Source of the DNA: Cordylochernes scorpioides | Lineage: Eukaryota > Arthropoda > Arachnida > Pseudoscorpiones > Chernetidae | Assembly (NCBI GenBank): GCA_030710605.1 | Contig: CP092881.1 | Span: 71,415,118-71,479,117, forward strand | Reading direction: 5' to 3' | Length of the DNA: 64,000 nt | Shown here: piece after piece, positions 32,767 to 42,879 of the stretch | Numbering within the stretch: position 1 is the stretch's first letter | How the letters are laid out: every line of letters starts with the position of its first letter | Translations under genes and position numbers: made by a program | Notes under the pieces: model-generated | The model's database searches: none | What the model saw: the letters and a program-made list of their open reading frames with translations, nothing else | What the model was told of the DNA's origin: nothing

Positions 32767-34016
32767 CGAGGGCCATCCAATAAATAAGTTTCCCTTTTTT
32801 TTGTGAGAACGAAATGTCGTAAAAAAATTAGTTAGTAGTGTAAGAAATGGTCACTAGGATGCTTTGGAAGCGTGTGACCTTTAAAATCACGCTACTCGTA
32901 CGCTCAAGTCCGTAGCGCTTCAGTTTCCATGGAGCTACCACTGGTGAAGGTGTCCACTTGCGAACTCTGTTCTGTAATTCGTTTTTTTCACGGTGAAACA
33001 TGAAACTGCGGTCAATATTCATCGCAATTGAGTGTCAGTGTATGGTGAAGGATGTATGAGCATCCAAAAGGTCGCCGATCGCGTTCATGGTTCTTGGAAG
33101 GACGGCAAAACGTGCATGATGACGAGCGAAGCGGCAGGCCCGTTACTGCTACGGATAATGCAGCCGTTGCTGCTGTTCGGAATGTGGTGGAAGCAGATCG
33201 CCGCGTCACCATTGACGAAATAATGATTCGACTGACTCCTGGAATCGAAATTGGACGCTCTTCGATTGGAACAATCATGTCAGATGTTTTGAATTTTCGC
33301 AAAGTCTGCGCAAGATGGGTCCCGCGTTTGCTCTCGGAAAATCACAAGCAATAACTATTGGAGGCAGCCCGAGCTTTCCTGGAAATTCATCGAAGAGATG
33401 GAGATCAACTGTTTTCCCGTATTGTCACTGGAGATGAAAGCTGGGTGCATCATTCAACTCCAGAAACAAAACGACAAAGCATGGTGTGGAAGAAGCCTGA
33501 GGAAAGTGCACCAAAAAAGGCGAAGGTCACAATCTCTGCAGGCAAAGTTATGGCTATCGTCTTTTGGGACTGTAAGGGTGTTTTATTGGTTGACTACCTG
33601 CCCCCAAACACTACGGTTAACGCTGCGAGGTACTGCGAAGTCCTCACTAAACTCAGAGCTGCAATAAAACGTAAACGTCCTGGACTTTTGTCTCGGAAAG
33701 TGTTACTCGTCCACGACAATGCTCGCCCTCACGCAGCTCGAACGACCCAAACGTTGCTGGAAAACTTCAAATGGGAAATTTTAACACATCCACCTTTTTC
33801 TCCGGAACTTGCCCCAAGCGACATATCTTTTTCCAGCACTCAAGTTGCACCTTGGAGGCAAGCACTTTTCGAATGATGACGAAGTGCAGGCGGAGGCGAA
33901 CCACTGGCTACGAAGACAGGACACGGCTTGGTACAACAGTGGTATCAAAAAATTGCTACAACGGTACCAAAAATGTTTGGACAGAAATAGTGATTATATA
34001 GAGAAGTAGTTTATGA
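32767..34016 (+). mobile_element. mariner transposon, right end lost
   Basis: The left terminus CGAGGGCCATCCAATAAATAA after a TA is a typical mariner inverted repeat. A transposase pseudogene follows, but no matching right terminus is found after its stop, so the copy is 3' truncated. Confidence 0.75.
32939..34009 (+). pseudogene. mariner transposase (DD34D), broken
   Basis: The likely start is ATG 32939 (MELPLVKVS). Frame changes plus a TGA at 33011 and further shifts before 33085 damage the N-terminal helix-turn-helix part. From 33085 the frame is well preserved, with TGDESW (first Asp), HDNARPH (second Asp) and, after exactly 34 residues, PELAPSD (third Asp): the DD34D triad of mariner. 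An in-frame TAA lies at 33352-33354, and a frameshift right after the third Asp (about 33822) separates the C-terminal helix (ends YIEK, stop 34007). It would cut and paste the element at TA. It is dead here but little diverged. Confidence 0.85.
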
Positions 34017-34427
34017 GTTGTATAATGAAAATAGACGCTTTGTAAAGTTTTTAGAAAAGTTAGATTTATTGATCTGTAGAAATCTGTACAGAGATTTGTA
34101 GGAATCATGCACCCTTCTACAAATAATCTCAAAAAGGCTTGAGTTAAACCAGATTAATTAATAAACAAAATTCTAAAGGTAAGTGGATAGAGAAGTGAAT
34201 GCCTTCTTATATTTAATATAGAAATTTGATAATATTCAGATGTGTGAACGCGAGAAATATCAATCAATTTATTAAGTGCTGTCATACGCACTCTGTCAGT
34301 TGAAAACGCTAAGTTCAGAGTTTTTATTCTAATTTTCATTCGATATATTTGAGCGTTTTCATCCCAGATGGGAATATCCATGTATAAAATCTTATAAAAG
34401 ATACTTTCCAAATCAGCCGCCTGTGGG
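34017..34427. other. Spacer between mariner and LINE scrap
   Basis: AT-rich, nothing recognised. Confidence 0.35.
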
Positions 34428-34724
34428 TCCAGCGACGGGTCGCTGACCCACAGATACTGGAGTTGCCGAGCCGTGCGACCCCTGCTCCGGGAGGTGTTCG
34501 CCTCCTGCGAAATGCCCCTGGATTTGCAGGCCTGGCTCTTCGGCGTCTGCCTCCATCCCGAGGCTGTGAAGCTAACAAGTGTGGCGAAGGCTACCATCTG
34601 CAAGTACCATCTTGGTCTTGAGTTGGGTAACGCCAGCCAGCATCTAGACCTGCCCACTCTGTGGGAAATAACTCTCGCAGTCCACCGATGGCAGAGTCAT
34701 TTCCGTTGTGGGCGCTACCAATGA
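34428..34724 (+). pseudogene. LINE ORF2 C-terminal fragment (probable)
   Basis: A GC-rich island in AT-rich DNA with an open frame running through SLTHRYWSCRAVRPLLREVF, LQAWLFGV and LGLELG to TGA at 34722. The His/Cys-containing start (THRYWSC) and position suggest the zinc-binding tail downstream of a non-LTR reverse transcriptase. No RT domain is present and no upstream start is needed. It could belong to the same family as the ORF1 at 22478. Assignment by resemblance only. Confidence 0.4.
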
Positions 34725-34747
34725 AGACCTTCTATACATTATATATA

Positions 34748-35136
34748 TATTATATAATCTAAAAATATTATATAATCTAAAAACTCTAAATATTTCTATA
34801 TTTTAAAAATATATATTTCATTTTATTCATTGATAATTTTTATTTTTGTTATCATCGTTTTTAAAAAGACTTTCAGTTTAGTATTTTAATTTTGTTGTAA
34901 ATATATGCGTAGTTAACCAATCAATCATTTTAAATCACTAATATAGGATTAACTTATAAATTCTATATAATGTGAAAACCTAACTAATGTGTAATATTTC
35001 CTCAAGTAATTAAAAATAAAAGCTACTTGACGGTAAATCATTATCTTTTTTTATCACGACTGCACCTCAACCCTTTATCTTATCGATCCTTTGTCTTATC
35101 AACCCTTTATCAACAACAACAAATTTATTCATAACA
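34748..35136 (+). repeat. 5' LTR, intact gypsy element
   Basis: 389 bp. Starts with two copies of an 18-bp AT-rich motif (TATTATATAATCTAAAAA) and ends ATTCATAACA. It lacks the TG start usual for LTRs. Confidence 0.88.
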
Positions 35137-35139
35137 ATA

Positions 35140-35155
35140 AGTCGACAGGATTACC
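35140..35155 (+). promoter_or_regulatory. Putative tRNA primer-binding site
   Basis: AGTCGACAGGATTACC three nt after the LTR, same spacing and sequence as in the minus-strand element. tRNA-Ser-like, without the CCA complement. Confidence 0.5.
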
Positions 35156-35215
35156 TGAATTTTCAACCTAATTGCTCTATTAATTATTCAAATTTCATAA
35201 AACTATTTTTACAAA

Positions 35216-38200
35216 ATGTCTCGCAAACAAAGGAATGTAGAACACGCCATGACGCCATATCCAAATACTATAGAAATACCGAAATTTAATGGTCAAAATT
35301 TAAACATAATATCTTGGCTCAAATTCTTTAACAAAAAATGTTTACAGAAGCATCTTGATGAAGATTTTAAACAAAATAATATATCAAATTATCTCGAGGG
35401 TGAAGCTTTCAATTATTATATAGAAGAGTTACAAGATATAGATAATTGGGGGGAAATTGAACAAAAATTAACATCATATTTCACAATTAAAGATTCAAAT
35501 TTATTCAGTAGATTTCTAAATTTAAAATATAATGATAATAATGATCTTGAACAATATTTTAAGGAAAAATCTGCTTTAGCCAAAAAACTAAACCTAGAAA
35601 AAACACTTTTACTAGAAGCACTTACAGATGGAATGCCAGATCACCTAAAAAAATATCTAATAGCTGCAAGAGTACAAGAACCTTCAGAATGGTATAAAAT
35701 CACAACCCAATTAAAATTATCAACAAATAAAGAAGAAGAACCCCAACAACCCTCTACCAGTACAAGCACTCCAGTAAAAAATTTTAACTCCAACTCCTCC
35801 AAAGCTCATCAATACCAGCCATTTCCCAGGACAGCAGCAGCAACTCACCACCAGCAAGAACCCTACAAATCCATAAACCAGCCTCCATACCCCTGCAAGA
35901 TATGTGCATCTCACCAGCTACCCAACCAGTACCATTTCCATAGAGACTGCCCACTTAAGAACAATAATCATCCGAAGCGCATCAACCCAGGTAGAACATT
36001 ATTATTATTTTCTGTATTTATAAATCAAATATCCTTACCCTGTGTAATTGACACAGCATCATCCATATCTATTATCCCTTTAAAATATTTAAATCATATT
36101 TATTATAAAATTTTAGATAATTCCCCAAAAGAAAGAATAGGTCAGGTAGAAGGATTTACTTACCCATTATACAAAATATTGGTTAGGCTTAGCTTAGGTA
36201 AAATTACAAAGTATCAAGAAATGTTTGTTTGTGATAGTCCAATAGAATATCTTATTTTAGGTTTACCAACATTTTATATATTTAAGTTGCAAATAGATTT
36301 TTCAAAAAACCTTCTTTTCCAAAATTATAAATTCTTGTATTCTTTTAATCCAAAAACTGATAATCAGAAGTCATATGCCACTACCCTATGTATTCCAGAC
36401 CCATACTATGTTAAAAATTCATCTCTTTTAAATATTAACCCATTGTGTAATTTCAATTCTTTTGATATGCCAACTACAAATGTTAAACTTATAGATCCTA
36501 CTTCAAATCCCATTATTGATTCTAACTCGTTTCACAGTATGCGACAACCGGGCTCTATAACAAATTATAATTCATATTTAGACTTTAGTAAAGTAGATAT
36601 TAATCCAAATTTCTCAAATCAAACAATTTCAGATATATTGCATAAATATAAGAATGTTTTCTCTAAGCACAATTTTGATATAGGACACATAAAGACTAAC
36701 CCAATTTGCATATCTCTTTTAGATAATATTCCCATAGCACAAAAGCCATATAGGACATCTTTTTACAATAATGCTGAAATACAAAAACAAATAACTGAAT
36801 TATTAAAATATGATATTATTAGACCCTCATCTAGCCCCTATAGTTCTCCTGCATTATTAGTGAATAAGAAATCTGATGCCCCAAATCACCCCACAAGACT
36901 CTGTATAGATTATAGGAAACTTAATCAAAAAACAGTTCCAGAACATACACCAATTCCACTTATAGAACAAATTATAGATAGGTTATCACAGTCAAAAATA
37001 TATACTATTCTAGATGTCAAAAATGCATACTGGCATATACCCATAGATGAAAAAGATAGACATAAAACCTCCTTTGTAACACAATTAGGATGTTATGAAT
37101 GGAACAGACTTCCATATGGTCTAAAAAATGCACCTTCACAATTTGAAAGGATTATGAAGTCAGTTTTCACTAAACATAATATACACTATGCCTTAAATTA
37201 TTTTGATGATATTATTATACACTCTAAAACTTATGAAGAACACATTAAGCATTTAGATGACATATTAGGTATATTCGAACAAGAGGATATAAAGCTGAAT
37301 CTCAATAAATGCAAATTTTTACAAAAAGAAATACAATTTTTAGGATACACTATTAACTCAGGAAAATATACACCAAATAACACAAATATTGAAGCAATTT
37401 TAAAATTAAATAGACCATATAATATTAAAACCTTACAGAGATTTTTAGGCACCATAAATATTTATAATAAATTTATTCCCCATTATGCGCAAATTAGGGC
37501 ACCTTTGAATGAACTTTTGTTAAAAAATGCTCCTTGGCTATGGAGTGCGAAACATGAACAAGCCTTCCAAACACTTAAAAATTCACTCATATCACAACCT
37601 GTACTATATATTTATGACCCATCAAAACCATGTCATTTATTCACAGACGCGTCAAGTCTAGGAGTAGCAGGAGTTCTTAAACAACCAGATGAACAAGGCA
37701 TTTTACACCCCATAGGTTATTTTTCAAGAAAACTTCACCCATATGAACAGAATTATACTGCCTCAGAAATTGAAACATTAGCTATCATTAATTCAGTACA
37801 AAGGTTTCACACATATCTACACAACATACATTTTACCTTGCACACAGACCACTTACCTTTAAAATGGATCAAAAATGTAAAAAACCCACAAGGTAGATTA
37901 TTTAGATGGTCCTTAATCTTATCTCAATATAGCTTTGACATAAAACATATTAAAGGATTAAATAATATAGAAGCAGACATGCTGTCAAGAGCACCTGTCT
38001 CATTTTACCTAACATATAATGAGTTAAAAGAACACCAATCAACTGAACAAATTAGTAGTGCTAAAATTAAAATTCAAAATGGCCTCTACATTATTAATAG
38101 AAGAGGTTTTAAAAGAGCTTATGTACCACAAACACTAAGACACAAATTATTAAGCAAGGTACACACAAAGCATGGACATATTGGAACAACTCAAATGACT

Positions 38201-39325
38201 AAAATAATTTCTCCACACTATTATTGGTCACATATGACTAGAGATATTGCTAATTACACCAAACATTGTGAAACTTGCCAGTTTAACAAGTCTAGGGATA
38301 ACAGAATTGTTTATGGACCACTACAACAGATGCCAATAGCTACACACCCAAATCACATTTTTTCTCTAGATACATTGGGCGGGTTACATAATTATGGGAC
38401 AACAAGACACAGTATCCATATGATAGTAGATCACCATAGTAGATTCCTTTGGGCTTTTCCAACAAAATCTGTATCAACTGATTCTTATATAACTTGTTTG
38501 AGAAATTTATTCCAAATTAATAAACCAGAAATATTAATAACTGACAGAAATGCAGCTTTTCTTAGCAGAAAATTTAAACACTTTTTAGAAAGAAATAATG
38601 TTAAGCATCTACTCACCAGTTCCCATCATCCAGAAACAAATGCAAAAGTAGAAAGACTAAATTCCACTATCATTAATAGGTTAAGATGTGAATATAATGC
38701 TAATTTAAAGATTCCTTGGACAAAATATATTCCTAAAATTACTGAAAGCTATAATGAAACAGTACATACCACAACAGGCTTTACACCTAAATTCTTATAC
38801 TATGGAATACAACCACAGTATATAGAACATTGCACAGAAACACATACACCAATAGAAAAGGCAAGAAAATTAGCCATTGAAAGAACCATAAAATCCCATG
38901 AACACAGCAAACAACTTTATGATATTAAACACCCAGAACCCATTTTTAAAGAAGGAGATCAGGTATTAGTAAAAACCTTTATTTATCCAAACACTGGTAA
39001 ATTAACACAAAGATATATAGGCCCATTTACAATTTTAAAACAACTTTCTCCAGTCACATATGAAATAGATAAGCCTAATATACCCCAAAGAAAACAAACA
39101 GAAATTATACACTCAAATAAGCTTAAATTATTTTATCCAGAAACAGATTTTTTACTTCACTATAGCACTAACATAGAAAATGACTTTATAGTAAACCAAA
39201 ATTCTAACACAAAGTTAATAGATATTGATGATAAACCATGTTTTTTACAGGAAGGCCATATTTTGGACATGGACAATGAAGAACAAATATCAGCACCAAT
39301 TCTTAAGCCTTCACAAATAACTTAA
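35216..39325 (+). CDS. gag-pol: Gag-Pol polyprotein of Ty3/gypsy element
   Basis: 1369 codons in a single frame from ATG 35216 to TAA. Gag core covers about residues 1-180. A Cys/His cluster is at 227-246 (CKIC...HFHRDC, longer than a standard knuckle). Protease is at about 279 with IDTASS, where alanine replaces the usual glycine after Asp-Thr. RT has LDVKNAYW and YFDD (about 662). RNase H has FTDAS (811), a Glu in SEIETLA and HTDHLP. Integrase has an HHCC zinc region (HGHIG...CETC) and Asp1052, Asp1110, Glu1146 (DD35E), then GPFTILKQLSP at the C-terminus. The fusion removes any need for gag/pol frameshifting, so Gag:Pol ratio must be set otherwise. Makes particles, cDNA and integrates it. 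Confidence 0.93.
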   Translation: MSRKQRNVEHAMTPYPNTIEIPKFNGQNLNIISWLKFFNKKCLQKHLDEDFKQNNISNYLEGEAFNYYIEELQDIDNWGEIEQKLTSYFTIKDSNLFSRFLNLKYNDNNDLEQYFKEKSALAKKLNLEKTLLLEALTDGMPDHLKKYLIAARVQEPSEWYKITTQLKLSTNKEEEPQQPSTSTSTPVKNFNSNSSKAHQYQPFPRTAAATHHQQEPYKSINQPPYPCKICASHQLPNQYHFHRDCPLKNNNHPKRINPGRTLLLFSVFINQISLPCVIDTASSISIIPLKYLNHIYYKILDNSPKERIGQVEGFTYPLYKILVRLSLGKITKYQEMFVCDSPIEYLILGLPTFYIFKLQIDFSKNLLFQNYKFLYSFNPKTDNQKSYATTLCIPDPYYVKNSSLLNINPLCNFNSFDMPTTNVKLIDPTSNPIIDSNSFHSMRQPGSITNYNSYLDFSKVDINPNFSNQTISDILHKYKNVFSKHNFDIGHIKTNPICISLLDNIPIAQKPYRTSFYNNAEIQKQITELLKYDIIRPSSSPYSSPALLVNKKSDAPNHPTRLCIDYRKLNQKTVPEHTPIPLIEQIIDRLSQSKIYTILDVKNAYWHIPIDEKDRHKTSFVTQLGCYEWNRLPYGLKNAPSQFERIMKSVFTKHNIHYALNYFDDIIIHSKTYEEHIKHLDDILGIFEQEDIKLNLNKCKFLQKEIQFLGYTINSGKYTPNNTNIEAILKLNRPYNIKTLQRFLGTINIYNKFIPHYAQIRAPLNELLLKNAPWLWSAKHEQAFQTLKNSLISQPVLYIYDPSKPCHLFTDASSLGVAGVLKQPDEQGILHPIGYFSRKLHPYEQNYTASEIETLAIINSVQRFHTYLHNIHFTLHTDHLPLKWIKNVKNPQGRLFRWSLILSQYSFDIKHIKGLNNIEADMLSRAPVSFYLTYNELKEHQSTEQISSAKIKIQNGLYIINRRGFKRAYVPQTLRHKLLSKVHTKHGHIGTTQMTKIISPHYYWSHMTRDIANYTKHCETCQFNKSRDNRIVYGPLQQMPIATHPNHIFSLDTLGGLHNYGTTRHSIHMIVDHHSRFLWAFPTKSVSTDSYITCLRNLFQINKPEILITDRNAAFLSRKFKHFLERNNVKHLLTSSHHPETNAKVERLNSTIINRLRCEYNANLKIPWTKYIPKITESYNETVHTTTGFTPKFLYYGIQPQYIEHCTETHTPIEKARKLAIERTIKSHEHSKQLYDIKHPEPIFKEGDQVLVKTFIYPNTGKLTQRYIGPFTILKQLSPVTYEIDKPNIPQRKQTEIIHSNKLKLFYPETDFLLHYSTNIENDFIVNQNSNTKLIDIDDKPCFLQEGHILDMDNEEQISAPILKPSQIT

Positions 39326-39695
39326 TGTCACTCCATACATCTATTAGCGTTTCATTACTCAACCATGTAAAAATAACATTTTCTACGCTTTTGATATTTT
39401 GAAGTGTACCTAGCATAATGTAACAATTACTCAAATTTAAATACCTTTTTTGCTTCATATACATTTTTGATATATTTCGCTCATTAATATTTCTTATATA
39501 TACTTTTATTATAATTTCATAATTATATAAATTATTTGTAAACAAACTTTCTTTTGTTTATTATGAAAAAATGTGCGTATTGATTTTTATTGTTTCATTT
39601 TTAATTATTTCTAAAGATTTATTGATTTCGTTTAATTAATTATTTTAATTACCAATTTTATTTTAAAATTTTTGATATTTTAAAATCTTTTTCAC

Positions 39696-39705
39696 AGGGG
39701 GGAAA
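39696..39705 (+). promoter_or_regulatory. Polypurine tract
   Basis: AGGGGGGAAA directly abuts the 3' LTR, as required for plus-strand priming. Confidence 0.8.
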
Positions 39706-40094
39706 TATTATATAATCTAAAAATATTATATAATCTAAAAACTCTAAATATTTCTATATTTTAAAAATATATATTTCATTTTATTCATTGATAATTTTTA
39801 TTTTTGTTATCATCGTTTTTAAAAAGACTTTCAGTTTAGTATTTTAATTTTGTTGTAAATATATGCGTAGTTAACCAATCAATCATTTTAAATCACTAAT
39901 ATAGGATTAACTTATAAATTCTATATAATGTGAAAACCTAACTAATGTGTAATATTTCCTCAAGTAATTGAAAATAAAAGCTACTTGACGGTAAATCATT
40001 ATCTTTTTTTATCACGACTGCACCTCAACCCTTTATCTTATCGATCCTTTGTCTTATCAACCCTTTGTCAACAACAACAAATTTATTCATAACA
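39706..40094 (+). repeat. 3' LTR, intact gypsy element
   Basis: 389 bp; differs from the 5' LTR at about two positions (AATTGAAAA for AATTAAAAA; TTTGTCAAC for TTTATCAAC). Confidence 0.88.
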
Positions 40095-40105
40095 TATATA
40101 TCTAT

Positions 40106-40527
40106 ATAACGAGTTTACAAAGTGGGAAGAGGAGCTTCTTTTTATTAGCATGCACACAAGCTTTCGGACATATCGTCCTTCATCAGGTAAGAGTAATAAA
40201 CGCGCTGAGGATCCATATATACACAAAGCTGAAAAGAAAATTTACATAACTGCAAAAGATAAAAGTATTTAAAGATAAAAATAAGAACCAAATATGCTAA
40301 AAAGATTATAGGGATTAAATGCTAATAAATCTGGACTAAGTACATATGCACTATGAATGGTGTTAATCAAGGGCAGGTAAATGCAACCTATGGCTATTCA
40401 CATAACATATGGTATTGTTCTGGTATATCTATATGCCTGTTGATGCTGTTTGTTTTTATTGACACAAATGCCTCTAGTAAAAGTCTTTGGTACTTATTAT
40501 TGATATTGTTGTATAGAATGGATGGCT
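40106..40527 (-). repeat. Left inverted repeat of the Penelope-like element
   Basis: Complement of 42746-43167, including the final ORF codons on the minus strand. Confidence 0.85.
40162..40186 (-). ncRNA. Hammerhead-like core in left arm
   Basis: Minus-strand CTGATGA, stem II GGAC/GTCC, GAAA; exact mirror of 43087-43111. Confidence 0.6.
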
Positions 40528-40770
40528 GATATTGGAGTGGCAACCTTTAATTCTAGACGATAACAGATGGAGTTGGGCGCGGCGTATGACGACGGATGAA
40601 AATGGATTGCGAACAGGATCCCTGATTCGAAGGGATGTGAAACGGCTGATTTTATACCTCCATCCCTTCGAATCAGGGATCCTGTTCGCAATCCATTTTC
40701 ATCCGTCGTCATACGCCGCGCCCAACTCCATCGGTTATCGTCTAGAATTAAAGGTTGCCACTCCAATATC
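40528..40770. repeat. 110-bp-arm palindrome upstream of the Penelope ORF
   Basis: Arms 40528-40637 and 40661-40770 are complementary with few mismatches; the loop is 23 nt. In RNA this would be a very stable hairpin about 30 nt before the ORF start. It could block scanning or mark another inverted truncation point. Confidence 0.75.
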
Positions 40771-40797
40771 CGATTTATTTCTAAGTCCGTCAAGGGA

Positions 40798-42879
40798 TTG
40801 ATCTTTCTGGTCTCTCAGCTACTAACCAATCCAGAAATGGCCGATCTGTTGCAATCCATCACAAGGGACATTCGGCACCAGAAGAACGATATAACGCAAC
40901 GTCACAACTCCAAGCTTCATCACTGGATCAAGAAGTACAACTTCCCTGCCCATCTACTAGAAGCCTATCTTCCCCAGTCACCCCAAGGAGTGGTCAACCT
41001 CTCGGACTATGTCTTGCCATCTGCTGATGCTGAGATTCTGTCATTGGGCCTAAAATACAGACTGCCTGGGCCTTCTGATATTCCTCGCATCATAGCTGGT
41101 GTGGAACCCGCTCTCAGAGGCCTTAACCACCAAGACACCCATAGGATCAGGCATTTTGTCACCTCCACCCTTCAACGACCCTACAATATCCCTAAACCGT
41201 CCCTAGCCATGAATAGGGTTATCTCCCGTCTTAAACGCAATAGAGACATAGTCATAACAAAATCCGACAAAGGCTCACAGACCGTAATTCTCAACACTAC
41301 CGTTTACAAGCAAAAAATGCAAAACGTTCTCGACCAACACTCCATTTTTTCTGCCATCACTGAACAGGAACATAAAACATCCGTTAAGAATTTCCGTTTA
41401 CTATTGTTAAGATTAAAAAGGTCCCAGCAGATCACTAAAGAGCAATATAACGACTTCACAGCTAACCTCGCCCAAATAGCCTACATTTACGGCCTTCCAA
41501 AAATCCACAAGCCCGATGTTCCCCTCCGACCAATCATATCTTACCATCTCTTTCCGGCATATACCCTGTCAAAATTTTTGTCCAACTTCTTGACCCCCCT
41601 TCTACAGTCTCCCCCATGGGAATATACCATTGCAAACTCCCCCTCGTTTGTGTCCTATATCACCAGCCTCACACCTCCCCCCAGGTCCATAATGGTTTCT
41701 TTCGATGTAACGTCTCTATATCTCTCACTTGCCCACCCCTTGATCATTAATAGTTTACGCACTTTCCTCGAAAATGCCCCCCTGTTAGACACCCTCACCG
41801 CGGAGACGGTTGTCGAGCTCACTTCCATATGCCTAGGCATGTCCACCTTCACATTTGATACCCAGTTTTTCAAGCAGACCAAGGGCTCCCCCATGGGTAG
41901 CCCCCTCTCAACCGTGGTGGCTGAGGTTGTCATGAGGTCACTGGACCAATGGATCACTTCACGCCATTCTTCAGACATCTTTCTATGGAGGCGGTACATC
42001 GATGATACCTTTTGCTTGGTAAGTGAGGTATCTGCCTCTCACATCCTATCTGACCTCAACTCCTTCCACCCAGACATAGCCTTCACCCATGAAACAGAAA
42101 ATCACTCAGTCCTACCTTTCCTAGATACACTAGTCATACGCACCCCCAGCAGTTTCCATACCACAGTATACTATAAAAACAACACACCCCCACACCACAC
42201 AAACTTCCGGTCACATTGCCCAACACCACACAAAATCAATACAGTTAGAGCTCTCACTAAACGTATCTTTACTCATTGTTCCCTCCCGTTATTCCAAACA
42301 ATAGAAAAGGCTAAAATATTTTCATATTTATCCAAATCCGGCTACCCGACCCCCTTCATTCTTAAACACATGCATGACCCTCACCACAACAGTGCTCCAG
42401 CTATACACAGAAATATTTGCTCCCTTCCTTTTTGCCCCCAGTCTATCACCATAGCCAGGTTTTTAAGGCAACATGGCATTACAACATACTTCCAGAACCC
42501 ACCTAACATCGCCACACTAATCCGACACCCCATTACCAGATCTTCCCTTCATGCGAGTTCTCTCCGTTCTGGTGGTGCTGTCTATTCCGTCTCTTGCGAC
42601 CAATGCAATGCCACTTATGTCGGGGAGACGGGTAGATCCGTCGCCATCAGAATGGTTGAGCATTCCAGAAACATCTCTAATAAAAACCTAAATTCCCCTA
42701 TTTACAGTCATTCTATGCAAACCGGTCATACATTCAATCTAACAAAGCCATCCATTCTATACAACAATATCAATAATAAGTACCAAAGACTTTTACTAGA
42801 GGCATTTGTGTCAATAAAAACAAACAGCATCAACAGGCATATAGATATACCAGAACAATACCATATGTTATGTGAATAG
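40798..42879 (+). CDS. Penelope-like RT with GIY-YIG endonuclease
   Basis: 693 codons, no interruption. N-terminal domain about 1-190. RT follows: YGLPKIHK, SFDVTSLY with Asp303, QTKGSPMGSPLS, RRYIDDTF with Asp402-Asp403, and a thumb region to about 480. A linker leads to a C-terminal GIY-YIG nuclease: Tyr596 in YSVSC, a CX2C (CDQC) and YVGETGRS at 607, then H and N/E-containing helices. These features together are specific to endonuclease-bearing Penelope-like elements. Reverse-transcribes its RNA at a nuclease-made nick. The residue after SLY is unusual (LSLAH). The start codon is uncertain: ATG 40798 gives MIFLV, and the next Met (MADLL) is at residue 14. It could mobilise hammerhead RNAs in trans (inference). 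Confidence 0.92.
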   Translation: MIFLVSQLLTNPEMADLLQSITRDIRHQKNDITQRHNSKLHHWIKKYNFPAHLLEAYLPQSPQGVVNLSDYVLPSADAEILSLGLKYRLPGPSDIPRIIAGVEPALRGLNHQDTHRIRHFVTSTLQRPYNIPKPSLAMNRVISRLKRNRDIVITKSDKGSQTVILNTTVYKQKMQNVLDQHSIFSAITEQEHKTSVKNFRLLLLRLKRSQQITKEQYNDFTANLAQIAYIYGLPKIHKPDVPLRPIISYHLFPAYTLSKFLSNFLTPLLQSPPWEYTIANSPSFVSYITSLTPPPRSIMVSFDVTSLYLSLAHPLIINSLRTFLENAPLLDTLTAETVVELTSICLGMSTFTFDTQFFKQTKGSPMGSPLSTVVAEVVMRSLDQWITSRHSSDIFLWRRYIDDTFCLVSEVSASHILSDLNSFHPDIAFTHETENHSVLPFLDTLVIRTPSSFHTTVYYKNNTPPHHTNFRSHCPTPHKINTVRALTKRIFTHCSLPLFQTIEKAKIFSYLSKSGYPTPFILKHMHDPHHNSAPAIHRNICSLPFCPQSITIARFLRQHGITTYFQNPPNIATLIRHPITRSSLHASSLRSGGAVYSVSCDQCNATYVGETGRSVAIRMVEHSRNISNKNLNSPIYSHSMQTGHTFNLTKPSILYNNINNKYQRLLLEAFVSIKTNSINRHIDIPEQYHMLCE

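Larger units (their letters stand above)
34748..40094 (+). mobile_element. Ty3/gypsy LTR retrotransposon, intact, 5.35 kb
   Basis: Two 389-bp LTRs (two differences seen, about 99.5% identical) flank a putative primer-binding site, one uninterrupted gag-pol frame and a polypurine tract. The host flanks repeat TATA (34744-34747 and 40095-40098). All parts needed for autonomous transposition seem present, so this is a very recent and possibly active copy. It is related to but distinct from the minus-strand element. Confidence 0.92.

Noticed and set aside
40497-40801. Frames of 98 and 89 codons on both strands with the same sequence.
   Set aside because: Generated by the palindrome at 40528-40770, not by coding constraint.
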